This document shows, one piece after another, positions 12,785-26,515 of a DNA stretch of 64,000 bases. The translations under genes were made by a program, and so were the position numbers. Origin of the DNA: Glandiceps talaboti (Eukaryota; Hemichordata; Enteropneusta; Spengelidae); the NCBI RefSeq assembly GCF_964340395.1, contig NC_135561.1, positions 14,234,961-14,298,960 on the forward strand, in the 5' to 3' direction. The notes beneath the pieces were generated by a model, which was not told the DNA's origin, searched no databases, and saw only the letters and a program-made list of their open reading frames with translations. Each line of letters opens with the position of its first letter. The first letter of the stretch is position 1.

Positions 12785-13452
12785 CTAGGGGAAAACGATA
12801 GAACACATGACTTTACAAATTAAATCAACGAAATGTTCCCTAGAAAATGGTAATAGTACACATGGAAACACTTTAATAATCGCCAATTTACACAGTGTCA
12901 CTGAAAGTATAGCATCAGTTGTATTTATTTTGAATTTTGAATTTATAAAACAAATTTATCATGGCTTCCTACTTGGAAAATGAATGTGAAACAACATTGA
13001 CCGTAGTCTGAGTAGATTGCAAAAAGCTAAGAAATGTGTAAAATGTTTGTTATTGTACGTACAATTGTTACTTTTTGATCTTCGCACTCAGCTGACAGAC
13101 CAAGTAACTACACTCGAATCACTCTCACATCTTACATCTTATGTAACGACTCAACTTCTGTACCGGGATCACTACTCGAACTTTAGGGAATTAGCTAGTC
13201 CAGACTGCACACAGTTGATGTTCAAGCCGAAAGCCTACACTAGAACCATAGCAAGCACTTAGCATAATGTCTCGTTCATTGACTTCCCCCGAAGGTGAAG
13301 TGCCAGTCTGCTAGTTCCAAGTGTCTATCTTTATTGTCCTTAAAGTCTAAATAAAAGTCTTCAAGACGTGTTACCATGACCTAAAGGCTATTCTCAAAAC
13401 ATTGATAAATGATCACTATGAATCCTAGTTGTTTATTAGATGCAGGCTGTCG

Positions 13453-13602
13453 TCCCATGTACTCGAGTACGCTTGGAATGTTGTGTTGTCTGGATCCGAT
13501 GTCCTTGAGAGAGTCTGGTGACCTTTAAGTCTAAGTGGAACGTGCGATGTAGTTAAAATATTGAATATACTAAAATTATGAATATGTCATCTGTGACACT
13601 AT
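13453..13602 (+). pseudogene. Possible LINE reverse-transcriptase fragment, copy 1 of a direct repeat
   Basis: About 150 bp is nearly identical to 15,118-15,272. In copy 2 the plus frame reads SHVLEYAWNVVLSGSDILER, which resembles the (H)LEYA-x-x-VW motif near the end of many non-LTR reverse transcriptases. That likeness is from memory of the motif and is weak evidence. The frame does not extend, so it is at best a relic. Confidence 0.3.
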
Positions 13603-15117
13603 CACCTGCTCCCGAAGACAGTCTCTTAACTGACTGACATTAAAATCTAAACAGTTAAAATGGAAACGATAGTATTGAAGTCGAACGAATTCGAAATATA
13701 TATTGTCAAAAGTTGTCAATAACTTAAAAGTAAACATTTCGATCAAGTTATCATAAAATAGCATGAAGATAAGAAGTAATTATTACTGTTTTATATTTAG
13801 TGTTAGAAAGATTAAAGTCATGGTACCCTTGAAAACTGAGATTGTTAAAATCGCAAAATCAGAATCAGATATTCTCATTTCGACAACATGCACTTCAACG
13901 AACAAATGACATCAGAATCGTAGAATAATTATATCCTGAGTTAAGTCTTGAATTGTGTACTTCTCAATCACATCACAAACATACGTTCGACTGGCCAGTC
14001 TTTTGAAATCATTCACACAAACATACTGAAGGGTTCCTGTCTAAAGAGCTTTACTGTCAATGTAAGAAGTAAAATTAGCTATGCAATGTGCTGTATTGTG
14101 CTTTGAGAATGTAGAGTGTCTTTTGCAAGCACAAGATGAATATTTCTTGTCAACAGATGTCGGTGGGGGGGGGGGGGTTAGTGTTTTTCATTTGTCAGAG
14201 GTGGGGGTTGGGGTTGGATTGTTTTATGGATGAATCACAGGGGGGTCACTATTTTTAAGTACAACACGAACAAGAAGTCACCGACCCACCCCCGGTCGTA
14301 AAAACTGATCCGTTATTGCAACTGCCGCAAAGTTCGCGGCAACGCAGAAAAACTACAGGGCACTCACACATACAACTTTCCCAAAAAGAAGTCCTAAAAA
14401 CTATAATTGGGGAGTACAACAGAAATGATGGACTTTCACACGGTGATTTTTTGACGCTGCAGTAAAAGAAGCCGTGGTTTATAGCGACAATGATCAACTG
14501 ACCCCAACACAGCTAGCTAGCATGAGCAGCAAACGTTGTACAGATGCATGCACTGAGTGAATGTGAATGAACGATTCAAAAGACCCGAGTAAAAGTTACT
14601 AGTCTCATTTAAATCTACTAGGATAACCAATATTTGACGTGGTTAAAGAGTATAATGTAAGAACGGGGAAAGATTTGTTGAACATTGGCTGATAAATGGG
14701 TACTGTACAGAGTATTAAAACTAGTACTTGTGATGGATGCAGTCGTCCCGGTGTTCTTAACTCGCGATCGTGCGCCCGAAGACACTGTGCTAAAAGGCCG
14801 TACTTGTGATTAGCGTTCAGCACAGGTTCAGTTCCTTGTAAAATCAAGATTATGGTAAACAATACTTCAATAACTACAAGTTGTGAATGGAATTAAGATT
14901 ATCTCGAGTGAACTCACTTGAATCAGCCAATCTTGGCTTGTAACCATGGCCCAATTGAGGTAATCCACGTTGTAACCTACTTCGGCACTTGCTACAGATA
15001 CTCACGATTGTATCGGACGCCCGGTCTGACGGTACAACAAATCCAAGTTTTTATGTTCATACATGTATCAATCCAATCTTGTTTGTAGGATGGCAAAACT
15101 AAAACGCAGACTGCGGT

Positions 15118-15272
15118 CGTCTCATGTGCTCGAGTACGCTTGGAATGTTGTGTTGTCTGGATCCGATATCCTTGAGAGAGTCTGGTGACCTTTCAGTCTA
15201 AGTGGGACGTGCGATGTAGTTAAAATATTGATTTATATTTACTAAAAATATGAATATGTCATCTGTGACACT
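15118..15272 (+). pseudogene. Possible LINE reverse-transcriptase fragment, copy 2 of a direct repeat
   Basis: Partner of 13,453-13,602, including the shared CTCGAGTACGCTTGGAATGT segment and the trailing AATATGTCATCTGTGACACT. The pair brackets the DNA that copy B lacks. Confidence 0.3.
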
Positions 15273-16195
15273 ATAACAAACATTTTATACACTGTCCCAT
15301 TGATTAATCTTTTGCAATGTATTGAGTCACAAACAAGCTTTAAGGACTCGCTCAATGTTGTTTCACATTCATTTTCTAGTAAGAAGCCATGGTAAAATTG
15401 TTTTATAAATTCAAAATTCAAAATAAACACAAAACCCTTAGTTTATTTATATGGCCGTCCACCCCATCATAGTCTTAACCATCAACTGCACTTGACTAAA
15501 CTCAACCTGATATTAAGTGGCTTATAAAAGATCCGATTACTTCCTTATATGTATAAAATCATTCCCTATCCTCATATCCTCACCCCCACACTGAGACGCC
15601 CGACGCGAATTGCCCAAGTAACCAAGTATTTTTTCACTGAACGCCATCACTTTGTTAAAGGGTGACACAAATTTTCAGCTCCGACATCAAAACAATATAT
15701 ATATATATAATATATATACTTTTATTTTCGCCCGCCCTTAATATTTTGTGGAACAGCGCCCTCTCTGTCAAGAACAAGGAAGTGTCTGGACACCTGTTCA
15801 CAAACAGAGCATTTCTGTCATGACGGAAGTTTTTTGCAGGTAGGGGCTAAGCTAAGAACATGACAATTGTGTAGAGAAACTTGGAAAGGGCTTGTTACCA
15901 GGAATCCAATAAAAATAAGATAACAGAGAAACATGAAAATGATTTTGTATTTTGTCACTTTTTAAAAAAAAATCGACTGACCGACCCATACTTGCCATGA
16001 AAAAGTAATGAGAACCATAAATAGAATAGGTTAACCATAGTGAAAGTATACCGACTAATCAGAAAATGTATAAATCTTATTTTTGTTATGTACTTGAAGT
16101 ATAGTACTGTATTGCCTTGGCGGAGATCGCTACTGAGGGACGAGAGCCATAGTGTACCATGGGGAAAAGAATTTACATTAAATATTTTCATGCCA

Positions 16196-16650
16196 TGAAT
16201 AATGTGTTATTAGATTTATCGTTGCAATCTGTCACGTTAAAAATTAAGTAGCTTGTCTGTCAGGTTAGGGTGAAAGGCTAATGTATACACCTGTCAAGGT
16301 ATCACAACTTGCCTTCATTCACAACGTTAACCTAGAGGGCATTGGGTAATTCGGACCGTGAACCGCCTCCTAACCTATTTTCTCACCGCTGTTCTAATGC
16401 TGACCTAGACACACTGAGTCGATTCTAGACAGACCATGATAAAGCTGCCTTGTAAGCCTGTCACCTACAGATGTACATGGGTGAATGTCACGTGTCTGTT
16501 GTGGTTACAGGATACAAGACTTGCATTTGAGTCGCCAAATTTGAATTTTACGGGGAACCGTACGCGTACCCTAGACCAAAGTCGGACGAAATGAACGATG
16601 ACAATATGATCGCCACTGTCATTGTTTCTGAGCATTTAATTTTGTGAAAT
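16196..16650 (-). promoter_or_regulatory. Conserved upstream region of OATP copy A
   Basis: This block recurs upstream of the other copies: 27,285-27,650 (B), 31,640-32,290 (C remnant) and 59,020-59,470 (D). Shared words include TAGCTTG, GTGAAAGGCTAAT, ATGAACCGCC and GTCACGTGTCTG with a CACGTG E-box near 16,488. Retention across diverged units suggests promoter or 5' exon function, but the start site is not visible and the block may simply be unerased duplication. Confidence 0.4.
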
Positions 16651-16862
16651 ACAATGTAGTACAGTACAGTTGTACAATATACAGCACACTACCCATTTTT
16701 ATGTTGGCACAGCATTAGAAATATACACTAATTGTATACCAAAATAGAATGTTTTTAGCATCTTTGTGAAATCAATGGCTTTTATAAAGTATTTCTCAAT
16801 CCTCATTGATAAATAAATCCCAGTCATTTTTTATATCTTGATAAATGATAGGGTAAATACAT

Positions 16863-16969
<107 letters not shown>

Positions 16970-17329
16970 CAAACAAGCCCATCCGTAAAGTTGCCCATGG
17001 GCGATCATTTGGCGGGTGGGCGTCTAATGGGTTTCTAAAGGGTTTTTCAGATTCACTATGGCAAGAATTTTGCCTTGTTATATTGGTAACCTTAGTTTTT
17101 ATTTATGGTAGCTTATTTGAGAGGTAGTGTGGACGTCCTATGTCTACAGTCACGAGTCTGGCAGCGAGACTAGCCATTTTGTGACACATGTCAAATCAAG
17201 TAATATTTAGACAAAGGTGTTACCTCACATGCACCTTTATCTTTTATCAGTTTTCTAGTTGTGGAATACGTGTATATCCTGTTATAGTATACATGTTATG
17301 ATATGTTATGATTTGTTTGACAACGCCGT

Positions 17330-17390
17330 GATACATACATACATGTATACATACATACATACATGTCTGTCTGTCTGTTATGTATGTCTA

Positions 17391-17442
<52 letters not shown>
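17330..17442. repeat. ACAT / CTGT / CT compound microsatellite at the start of unit B
   Basis: Three repeat types follow one another. The flanks (GATATGTTATGATTTG on the left; CAACGA-GTAATCACCAACTTGAG on the right) match those around the CT tract of unit A at about 4,330-4,670, locating the left end of the duplicated unit. Confidence 0.85.
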
Positions 17443-18112
17443 ACAATATTACACACATCAAGAATTAACATATATACTTTTCAACGAAGAGTAATCACCA
17501 ACTTGAGTAGTCAGTCCATGCAATGAGCTTTAATATTATACACATTCAGAAAAGCCTAACATTGGTGGAGTCATGACAGGTGGAACTATATTCCACAAGT
17601 TCCTTGTATATATTCTTCACAACTTTTAAGAAAGTAAGTTGAGAAAATTCCACCTCATGAATTGTTACCGAGCTTGTACAAACGTGATAGCTAGATCCGA
17701 ATATACCGGTACTATCAAGCATCAAAATATAAATTAACATGTACATTTACATAATGACTTCATTTGCATAATCAAACAGTTTGACTCCGTCTAATCATCC
17801 TCCATGGCGACCAAGCAAATCATGTAAATATTTTTCAAGCTCAATACCGGGTTGAAGCTGTTACAAAGACACGCTGTATAGTGAATTCAAATGAATATGG
17901 CCAGGTCACAGATCCAGTGAGTAGATAGTGAATGAAAGAGTGTAGCGGTGTCACAGATCGGGAGAGCGGAAGACAGGCTACTAAAATAATGGCACAGTAA
18001 CACTATTTGGAGCTTTAAGAGCTTATATATTAGGATTTAATTGCTTCTTTTTAAACCTAAATAAATCTTGATGACCTACGGGCCATGAAATATATAAACT
18101 TTATGTTTGTCA

Positions 18113-21100
18113 TCACATTGAAGTGTTTTGGGTATATGATTCATTGTATGCAACATTTACACTCGGTAAACCAATAGCATCAAAGGTTGGATTCACGTGA
18201 CTCTCTTTTGCACCCTTATCATTTTCAGCCTCGCTTGGGTCTCCTCTTCTCTTCCACAGGATATACGTGATCAAGTAACATATGAACGCCCCTAACTTCA
18301 TGAAAAATGTTAATACAATGAGGTTGAGGCGGAAGGATTGGGTGTCGTAGACCAAACATTCACCAACATCAGCACCTTCACAAAAGGTTCTCCATAAACT
18401 GCACGTCATATCAATCACTACACCATAGATCAACGGGACAGGAATAAAACCTATGAAATGAGACATTTAATATAAATTTATTAGGAAACGTATCAAGTAA
18501 TTACTGAGCTAGAGGGGCGTACAAAATTACCCTCCCCATCCTCCCCATTCAGTTCTCCTTGGTAAATAATGACCATCCCCAATACTTTTTATCTATTAAG
18601 ATCCCCCTTAACTTCCCCCACCTACATACGGCAAAAAGAAGATTTGAGGATTTAGACATGAATAATATAATTTTACTCCATCAAAAAGCTGCTTTTATGT
18701 GTATGATCTGAAGATATATACTATTCACGTTTAACAAGTAATGACAATTACTCCCATTTGTACTAAATAAAACAAAATATATGACCTGCTTTTTAAAAAT
18801 ACAATAAAATACTGCTTCGTTCAATGACAGTTTTATAATGCAACTACCTTTCGTACCCGGATGAAAATATGTACATAAAACTTAGATTGAAATTAAATAT
18901 CAAAGCATTTTAACGGTTAGTCTTGCGCCCTCTTTCAACATCGTACAAAACGCTGCCTCATGTAATTGACTCCACTTGACATTATACATTATAAAAAGGT
19001 CAATGATATTCACTCCCCTTGGCCATAGCCCTTGTAGGAGATGGGTTGTGTCTACCATACTTTCAGTGCCCGGATGTTTCATATATGTTTGTATTAGACA
19101 ATATCTATAAGGCCAAATAAAAAAAAAGTTGTTTGGTTCAGGTTACCTGACCCCATCTGGTTTTTCACGCCGACCCTAAACTTTTTTCGAGAGAGAAAAA
19201 AAAAAGAAAATCGCGAAAATTGTGAAGTCTCGCAAGAAATAGTGGATGCGGCAACTGACATCAACTGAAAAGGACAATATAAAATTGTTCTTCCAATCTG
19301 TAATGGCTGTACATCTGATGATCGAGAAGAAGCCAATGACACAGAGACCATATCAAAACAACAGAAAACATAACTACCTGAACTAGATACTGACATGAAA
19401 AAAACAAAAACAATTTAAAAATAAAATAAAAAATCTACCTACCCCCACCTATTTTAAAATTGAATGTAATCGGAACCACACAATTTTTCTTTACGCCTAA
19501 GTCTTCAATAATACAAATTTATATAACTTACCTAAACAACGATTTATTACAATTCTCAAACCAAGAGCGAAAGCCTTCTCTCCTGGTGGTCCAGACCTAA
19601 AGAAATGGAAACAATTTTTTTTCACGAAAATCAATGACATACAATACACAAGCCAAGTTTAGAATCAACGCATTCGAACACAATGTCGGTCTTTATACAG
19701 TGGTCATGACAACACTCGTCTACGTCATTATACGTCACCTGTCACCAATGTCGCATTCTGGTTGGTCGAGAGCCCTGCAGCCCAGATATGGAGGCGTAAA
19801 CAAATCTAGCAGACAACTAAAAATCTAGCTGTAAGCAGCATTTCCATCGGGCACTTCCAATGCCAAATTTGTTGTTATCCGAACAAAATATCATCGTTGT
19901 TTACATTGTAACAGTTTTTTTTCAAATGTACGTATCATGTCAGAGGAAAATCGTCAAACATTTTGCACACAGACAACGTCGAACGTCCAGTGACGCGACG
20001 GCGAACCCACGGTCGGTCGTCATCATCACGCGATCGTAAACATCAATTCCTTTACGATATAACGGGAAGATGACCTCTCGCAGCAAGACATGGAACGCTA
20101 TTTGGCAAAACCCCAGATACTTAGTTCTGCTGTTCGGAATGAAAATTTGAAGGTCGATTATTATTCACACTTTTCATAAATTTAGCTTCATATAATAAGT
20201 TTCCCTGAAAATATACGTGATCTAAATAAGGTGTCTGCCACTCCACTACTCTTGTTACGACTTGCACTAACAAGGTTCATTAGGCCAATAATATTGTCCT
20301 TGGTGGAAGAAAGAAAAATATTTGGCAATAATATATAATTCAAGCTTAATTAAATGACGAATAAAGATGAACAAAATGTTGTTGAGAGTTAACGTTGTCA
20401 ATTAAAATATCCATTAATAACACATTATACAATGTGTCCCCCACTCTTAAGACTTTTAATCGTACGAGCTCCAACGAAATTCAAACTTTCGAGAAGTAAT
20501 GACAAACATGTGTGATCGATAAAACGTCCGAAAAGCTAGAGACAATACATAAAGACATTTCTCACCTCATAGTCAACATTAAGCATGGAGTCTCAGTAAG
20601 GCCATTGACAAAGGTGTAGAATGCTAAAGTGACCAAAAACGGATATAAGTAAGAACATGAATTTCCTTCGTAGCACATCCCGATGGTGGCCACTTTTCCC
20701 GGAATACAGTTGCAGTCCGTGTAGGTCTAGGCATTCGAATATAAAAATGTGTACATGTAACATGTTAATTGACAGAAGCTGTTTCAGATTTTGATGTAAC
20801 TGTTTCGTAGTCCTTAATTATTAAACACACTGCATACATTGGAGTGAAAATGTTATCTTCGAATTTAAATCTCGTATTTGCGTGTACTTTACATTGCATA
20901 AGAGTTTGGGTGCAATATTTCTTTGGCCATACGTTTAATTTAACTTTGACTATACGAGAGCATGGATGTAATCGTAACAATGGTAACTCGTCTTCAAGAG
21001 GAACTAGCCTAACAGCTCATACAGCAATCTATCGACCGTCATCATTGTCAGCGATGCGATCCGTTACCCAGTCTCCACAGCGGGTTCAGACTTCCACCAC

Positions 21101-22781
21101 CTCCAGAGACTGCAGATGTTAGAGCCTACATTGGAGTCTGGGTAATTGGGACTACCTGTTTGTCAGCAATAGCGTATATGGTGATGAAAGGTCGAATGTC
21201 AATGAGTAAAGACACAATGGAAATATTTCCTAGCTTACATTATTTGACAGTAGCTGACTGCATCCTGCATGACATGGTGATGCATAGGAATTGCCATCTG
21301 AACCACAAACAGGGTCAAAGAGATCAACAGAGCAAGAACAGTTCAGATTGCAGGGTTGGTTCTTGCTGATACTGTCCACACTGTAAATAAAACGGTATAA
21401 ACACATGGTGAAATGTGAAACAAATGATAAAAGACATTTGATATAATTATATATTAAGCTAACTGTCCAATCTGTTGGATAAATCTTATTAAAAATCGAA
21501 AGATGTATTTAACTATAAAGCCTGAACACTACTACTTGGCTGGTTTCGGCTCTGACCTAGATACGTCAACCCACGCCTGGACATTGCTAACTATTTTATA
21601 TCAAGTCTGACATTAGATAACGATTACACATATAGCAACGTCTAAGACTGAACTCAGGTAGTTCAAAGTCCATCAGGAAATCTACCCCTTTGTGACAGAC
21701 TGATCCTGTCTACTGATGGCGCTGTTTATGCGGCCCTACTCTACCCTTTTTATTCCAATTACATGGTGACACTGACGTCACTGTACTGCTGACGTCACCT
21801 GACACAGCGGGTAGATTTAAAACCTATTTAGAATTTTGAATTTACAAAAGTTTGATGGACGACGCCTCATCTGAGTAAAATATTGAATTAAAAAGTCTCG
21901 GCGTGCGTTGAAGCATGCAGATTATATAGCCAGTATGAATCAAGCCAAGACTCTAGGCTCTTAGCAATACATTGGTCAAAATATATCCCAACCCTTTCCC
22001 CAATAAACACAAAGAGTACACATATATTTGGGAATTTGTGATGTCATCACAAGAGGTTTTCCCCTTAATCCATGCTTGAAATATGGCAACAAATGGTGGA
22101 ACATGTTAAGAGCAGTGCAACCTCTTTACAATTAAGCTGTGAATACATTTCCATGATAATATTTTATCACCCAATTAATATCAAGTTTATATATAAAGTT
22201 TACTACCCAGTTCGTACTATAAAGCAGACAAACTTGGGTTGATCTAATATTATAGAGCAATGGGAGACAAAAAATGGTATAATGCTAGTCGAGTCTGACC
22301 CCAATTTATGTTGATAGGACTTATCAATACAAATGTACAAAAGGTAGAAATAAGTCTGACTGTAATTTTCCTTTAAGTTGATAACAATACATTGTAATCA
22401 ATAAAAAATGCAATTAAAGCACGCAACTTCGCCAGATTGTACTTTTTAAGAAGTATAGTGTAATTCAACACTTACCCAACGCCACTTACATCGTAATCAA
22501 TGCAATGAAACGGATACAGCATAGCGGGAGTCACAGCTCCAAGAGCAAGGCAAATCATCATAAATTTCGCAATTGCAACTGACCCCAGTTTGTATTTTTT
22601 CAAGATAACTCCCCCAACTAAAGACGACAGGCCACCTGCTATGTTGTTGAATAATCCTAATAAAATGACAAAAGATTGCAGAGTTGATAAAAAGAGAGAA
22701 AATAATGACATTTAAGAAATATGAATGAATTGTTGTGGCACATAAGAGACTGTGATATCTGTGTGTGTGTGTGTGTGTGTG

Positions 22782-22816
<35 letters not shown>

Positions 22817-25800
22817 GTGTCTGTGTCTGTGTGTGTCTCTGTCTCTGTCTGTGTCTGTGTGTCTATATCTGTGTCTGTATCTGTGTGTGTCTGTGTCTGT
22901 GCCTGTGCCTGCGACCGTGTGTGTTCGTGCCTGCGCGCGTGCACGTGTATTACGAAAATCCGAGCACTCGCCAAAGATTTTCTAACAGGACGTACATGTT
23001 GACGCACATGTCGTCTGTATTGTCATGAAGTGTCGATAGGTGTATCATACCTGTATAAATATTTGCCATTATAGGTGTCAGTCCGAACTGTACTTCGAGG
23101 TATTTTGGAACGAATGAACCCAAACCAACCATAGAGCCCAGTTCGAAGCCATAACCTATTATTAATACCATGTAGTATGGGTTGATGAGGAATCTCCAGA
23201 ACAGCTTTAGAATTTCTGAAAAATAACTTAACCTTATTAGTTTAAATGTTCTTTGCCTTCTAAGTTCCGTAATTTAACAAGGTGCATCATTCCCTTTATT
23301 AAATCATCATTATCATGTCATCATAATTTTTAAATATTATGTGCTTAAAGGCGGCCAAGTGGGTATTTATTTTGGATTTTTAATTAATAAAGCAACTTTA
23401 ATATAGTTTTCTGCATTGTGATAAAATACATCAAGCATAGCCAACCGGGTCATGTTTGTAACTCAGCAAGTTACAAAATACTAGCACGTATATGATTGTT
23501 ACCTACATACATGGAGTGGTTGGTAAAAAAAACTGGGTAAACACAAGTAGTCACGAGTAATCAAACCCTTGTGACAGTTGTTGTTCAGAAATGCCTCTGA
23601 TAAGAATGTTGGTTGTCGGTGGCCCGAGCGGTTAAACCACTTGCCTCTTACCATTGTGGTCTGTGTTCGAACGAGTCTTGCTGTCAACGTGATTTCTTAC
23701 TAATATAAACCACGTCTGGTCAAAGTCACCCAGTCAGCACAAAAAGTTGTAATCAGTGAACCCCAGCTGCTATATAGTGAGGTAAACAGTGTATAAGTAG
23801 CATCCTGAGCAGATAAATATACCATATTTGAATATTACATAACTACCCCAATAAACACTAACTTTATGAGGGACTGTGTTATTGGTTAGAATTTTGTGAT
23901 TGGTTAACAAATAAAGACATGATGTTAATGACTGTGTGGATGGCTGTGGATGAATTTTAAATTGCATTTCATGCATCTCAGAACTTCTAGAGTAAGGACT
24001 TTGACTATTCTGTGAGAGGAGGTGTAAATGGTAACGAAACTGTATAGGAACTAGACTAGATTCGAACCATTCGGGATTTGATTAAATTCACCACGCTGAA
24101 AGTAAGAAGAGTGCCGTTCACTTTGACGGTACCGAACAATGCAAGTTGCCCTCACCCCCCCCCCTGTACTGCGGTTTCCTCTTGCCCTAACACTGTACCT
24201 TCCTCCTTCTATTGGGAAATGCCTGTTGGATGGTTAATGAATAAACAAATAAATATATAAATGAACAATCAAATAACATGTCATTTTATCAGTGGTAGAC
24301 AATTTCAACTGGCTTTGAAGGTGACGAAAAGTCTTCTCCTTGTCACACTATCAAACTGATAAACTTTGATAAAAAACAACAGTAGGTGCCCCAGATGTAG
24401 ATGCATGCCATATATTTGTATCCGTGTGTTTATGTCTGTACAATTTAGTCATATAGCATATGATGATATGACTAACTTTCACAGACATAAACAAACCGAT
24501 AAGGACATGGCATGAACTGAGATCGAAGACGCCGGCACCCAATGTTATTTTGTATCAATGTATGTCTGCTTGATATTATGATAAGGAGAGGAATTCTCGG
24601 GACTTTCAAAGTCTGTTGTAATTGTCTACGACGCTCTGATCGACAGCACTTCTACACAACTAGTGCAATGGTTGTATATGATAAAGTTTATAATATAACG
24701 GAAAGTGACATAACCAATTTATGGAGACAGGATGTGACATGTGATTACTCGTGTTTACCCAGTTTTCTTTAGAGGTATTTTCTTGTAGCAACAAACTTGT
24801 ATTGTATCAATTGTTGAGATACAAACACGGGGCTTAGTTTTGTTGTTTCACGTTATTATTCATTTAGTATAATAGTAACACATAGTAAATTATTTCGCCC
24901 ATTTCTCATCCATCTATGGCCACGACCTCGTGTCAAATGTATGAGTTTTGACGTCATCAGTGGTTAAATCCTAATGATGTCTTTACCTTTGACCTTGAAC
25001 AATAGCCTGTTACCAACATTCATATTCTCTCTTTGTCCCTTTTCCTTATTCTTCTCATCGCCACACGCATCAGATCTGTCAGGTTTGTATGTTGACAATC
25101 TCCTCGGGATGAAGAAGAAACACGATGCCACTAAGACAGCAGCTGATGCTCCACAGACCTTTCCTAACCACCAAGCTCCAATCCATTGTTTGTCGGAAGA
25201 GTTCAACTCAACGGACGATACATCCACAGTGTTGAAATCAACGTAGAGAAGCAGGCATGCAGCTCCCAGGAAATTTGCAGCAATACCGCCACCTCCCCAC
25301 ATCGTGCTCATTATGCCTACACAAGGTAGAAATTTGGTACAAAAAAATAAACAAGAAAAATGTTCTACACTTACTGCCTATATATCCAACCACTTGCAAA
25401 TCATGCTTTTAAATTGTTTTATTCATCTATACATGTCATGGCACAGTCCCTCTTTTACGTGAGATTCGTCCAAATACCCCGCCAAAAAAACACACATTGT
25501 GTCAAGACAGAGAGAGAAATTCATGGAGTCACTGCAAGAGGTTTCCCATACACCATTGCAGGAAATCATCAAAATGCGGCTGAGCACATGTCAAGTGCAG
25601 TACGGCTGCTTTGTAAGATTTCAAATTTGAATAAGTTATAACCTGCTATTTCGATCATCCACAATCACATTACGTTGCTAGCAGTAACCGATACTAGTCA
25701 AGTATACCAAAAGGCAGAAGTATGCCTGGCAAGGTCGACTTTCCCTTTACATATAAAACGGGTTGAAATGTTAATGACAAGTGCTTCTATCTATACCATA

Positions 25801-26515
25801 AGATTAATGAATTTCGCAAAAAAAAAGACAGACATGAGTGGTCATGTTTTAGACAAAGTCTTGTACTTACCGAGATATAGTGATGACGACTCAGGTTTGG
25901 AATGGTCATCCACGAAGGATGACCCAAGGGAATAGAGGGCGCTGTAACCTGCACCAGTGAAGCAAACACCTATAGCTAATAACATATATGCCACCTCACT
26001 GTCTTTTGAAGCCTGGCTCTTGTCATTGTTGCATTCGGGGTCCAGCGTGAAATTCTGAGGGCACACGTTCGTTTCTCTGGTACCATTCGTTACCTCATTA
26101 CTGCCGCTGTAGGCGTATTGTCCGAGAATAAAATGCGGAAGCGCTCCGATAAAATGGCCTAATGCAACAGTTATAAGCCCACAACCAATCCAGCGAGGAC
26201 GACTGCTGCTTGGACGACCGCCAAGGTAAGAAACAGGCATGATAGTTAAGAGAACACCTGCCTGTGCGATACTGGAAAGTGAACTGAGTTGTGCGCTGTT
26301 TAAATTATAACGCCTTTCAATGGTAGTTAATACAGTGGACGAGTAAGCTGACATCAGTGCATATAGCAAAATAGTTAAAGTGAACAACGTGGCGAAACAA
26401 CGAACATCCCCAAAGCATAATATCGGCTTCTTTCCCGCCATTTTTGAGACATTTAATATCTCCGTTGACTGCTCTGACGTTTAGACTGAAAGAGGGGTTC
26501 AGCTTCTCTTTAATC
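18113..26515 (-). CDS. Organic anion transporter (OATP/SLCO family), copy B, complete
   Basis: Eight coding exons, right to left: 26441-25871 (5'UTR to 26515), 25316-24987, 23215-23051, 22656-22476, 21380-21239, 20726-20566, 19596-19532, 18450-18113. They total 1,953 nt and 650 aa, with GT-AG introns and the same phases as copy A; exons 3-8 have identical lengths and exon 2 is 6 nt shorter. It starts [15 protein letters not shown] and no in-frame Met is near upstream. Features match copy A: 12 predicted membrane segments, glycosylation sites (NGT, NFT) in the loop after TM3, signature [13 protein letters not shown] with Gln for Arg, a Kazal-like loop with PVCGSDG and YTDCNC, and a C-terminal NTSM that could bind a class I PDZ domain. 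The acceptor CCCCTAG|G before 26515 is conserved with copy A, so a noncoding 5' exon is likely. No frameshift or stop was seen, so it is probably functional. Confidence 0.93.
19108..19501. repeat. MITE-like element in intron 7 of OATP copy B
   Basis: The left end (TAAGGCCAAATAAAAAAAAA, then GTTTGGTTC) pairs imperfectly with the right end read in reverse (TTAGGCGTAAAGAAAAATTG, then GTGGTTCCG). It is absent from the corresponding intron of copy A. Fragments lie at about 3,285-3,360 and 10,400-10,500, so it is dispersed. No ORF of note. Confidence 0.55.
21065..21147. repeat. Hairpin element in intron 5 of OATP copy B
   Basis: Copy of the intron 5 hairpin of gene A. The outer stem TTACCCAGTCTCCA / TGGAGTCTGGGTAA is intact and the inner part has decayed. 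Confidence 0.55.
22030..22360. repeat. Intronic interspersed repeat, intron 4 of OATP copy B
   Basis: Orthologous position to 9,070-9,500 in copy A, sharing GTGATGTCATCAC, TTAATCCATGC and AAATAAGTCTGACTG. Confidence 0.45.
22758..22915. repeat. GT / CTGT microsatellite in intron 3 of OATP copy B
   Basis: A compound GT-rich tract. The long Cys/Val/Ser-rich frames through it are simple-sequence artefacts. Copy A has a shorter GT tract at the same place (about 10,044-10,090). Confidence 0.9.
24283..24630. repeat. Palindromic (foldback) element in intron 2 of OATP copy B
   Basis: Copy of the 10,576-10,925 element, with arms TTTATCAGTGGTAGACAATT and AATTGTCTACGACG and the inner stem TTTATGTCTGT / ACAGACATAAA. 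The arms diverged more than in copy A. Confidence 0.65.
25530..25740. repeat. Intronic interspersed repeat, intron 1 of OATP copy B
   Basis: Orthologous to 11,800-12,030. Shares GGAAATCATCAAAATG, GTCAAGTGCAGTAC and AAGTATGCCTGGCAAGG-like words. Confidence 0.4.

Larger units (their letters stand above)
12785..16195. other. Upstream spacer of OATP copy A with an insertion not shared by copy B
   Basis: The gap from the coding exon to the conserved upstream block is 3.4 kb here against about 0.8 kb in copy B, so roughly 2.5 kb was added. It holds the two direct-repeat segments listed separately, a poly-G run near 14,164 and scattered short ORFs without support. No intact gene is seen. A noncoding first exon is expected in or beyond this interval but cannot be placed. 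Confidence 0.4.

Noticed and set aside
22657-23028. Long Cys/Val/Ser- or Thr/Asp/Gln-rich frames, and similar frames at 10,411, 16,838, 29,353-29,813 and 33,814-34,406
   Set aside because: They are translations of GT, AT, AC and ATGT microsatellites and have no gene context.
24974-25246. Plus-strand ORF of 90 codons opposite OATP exon 2
   Set aside because: It is a shadow of the minus-strand exon, whose protein matches the OATP family and has correct splice sites.
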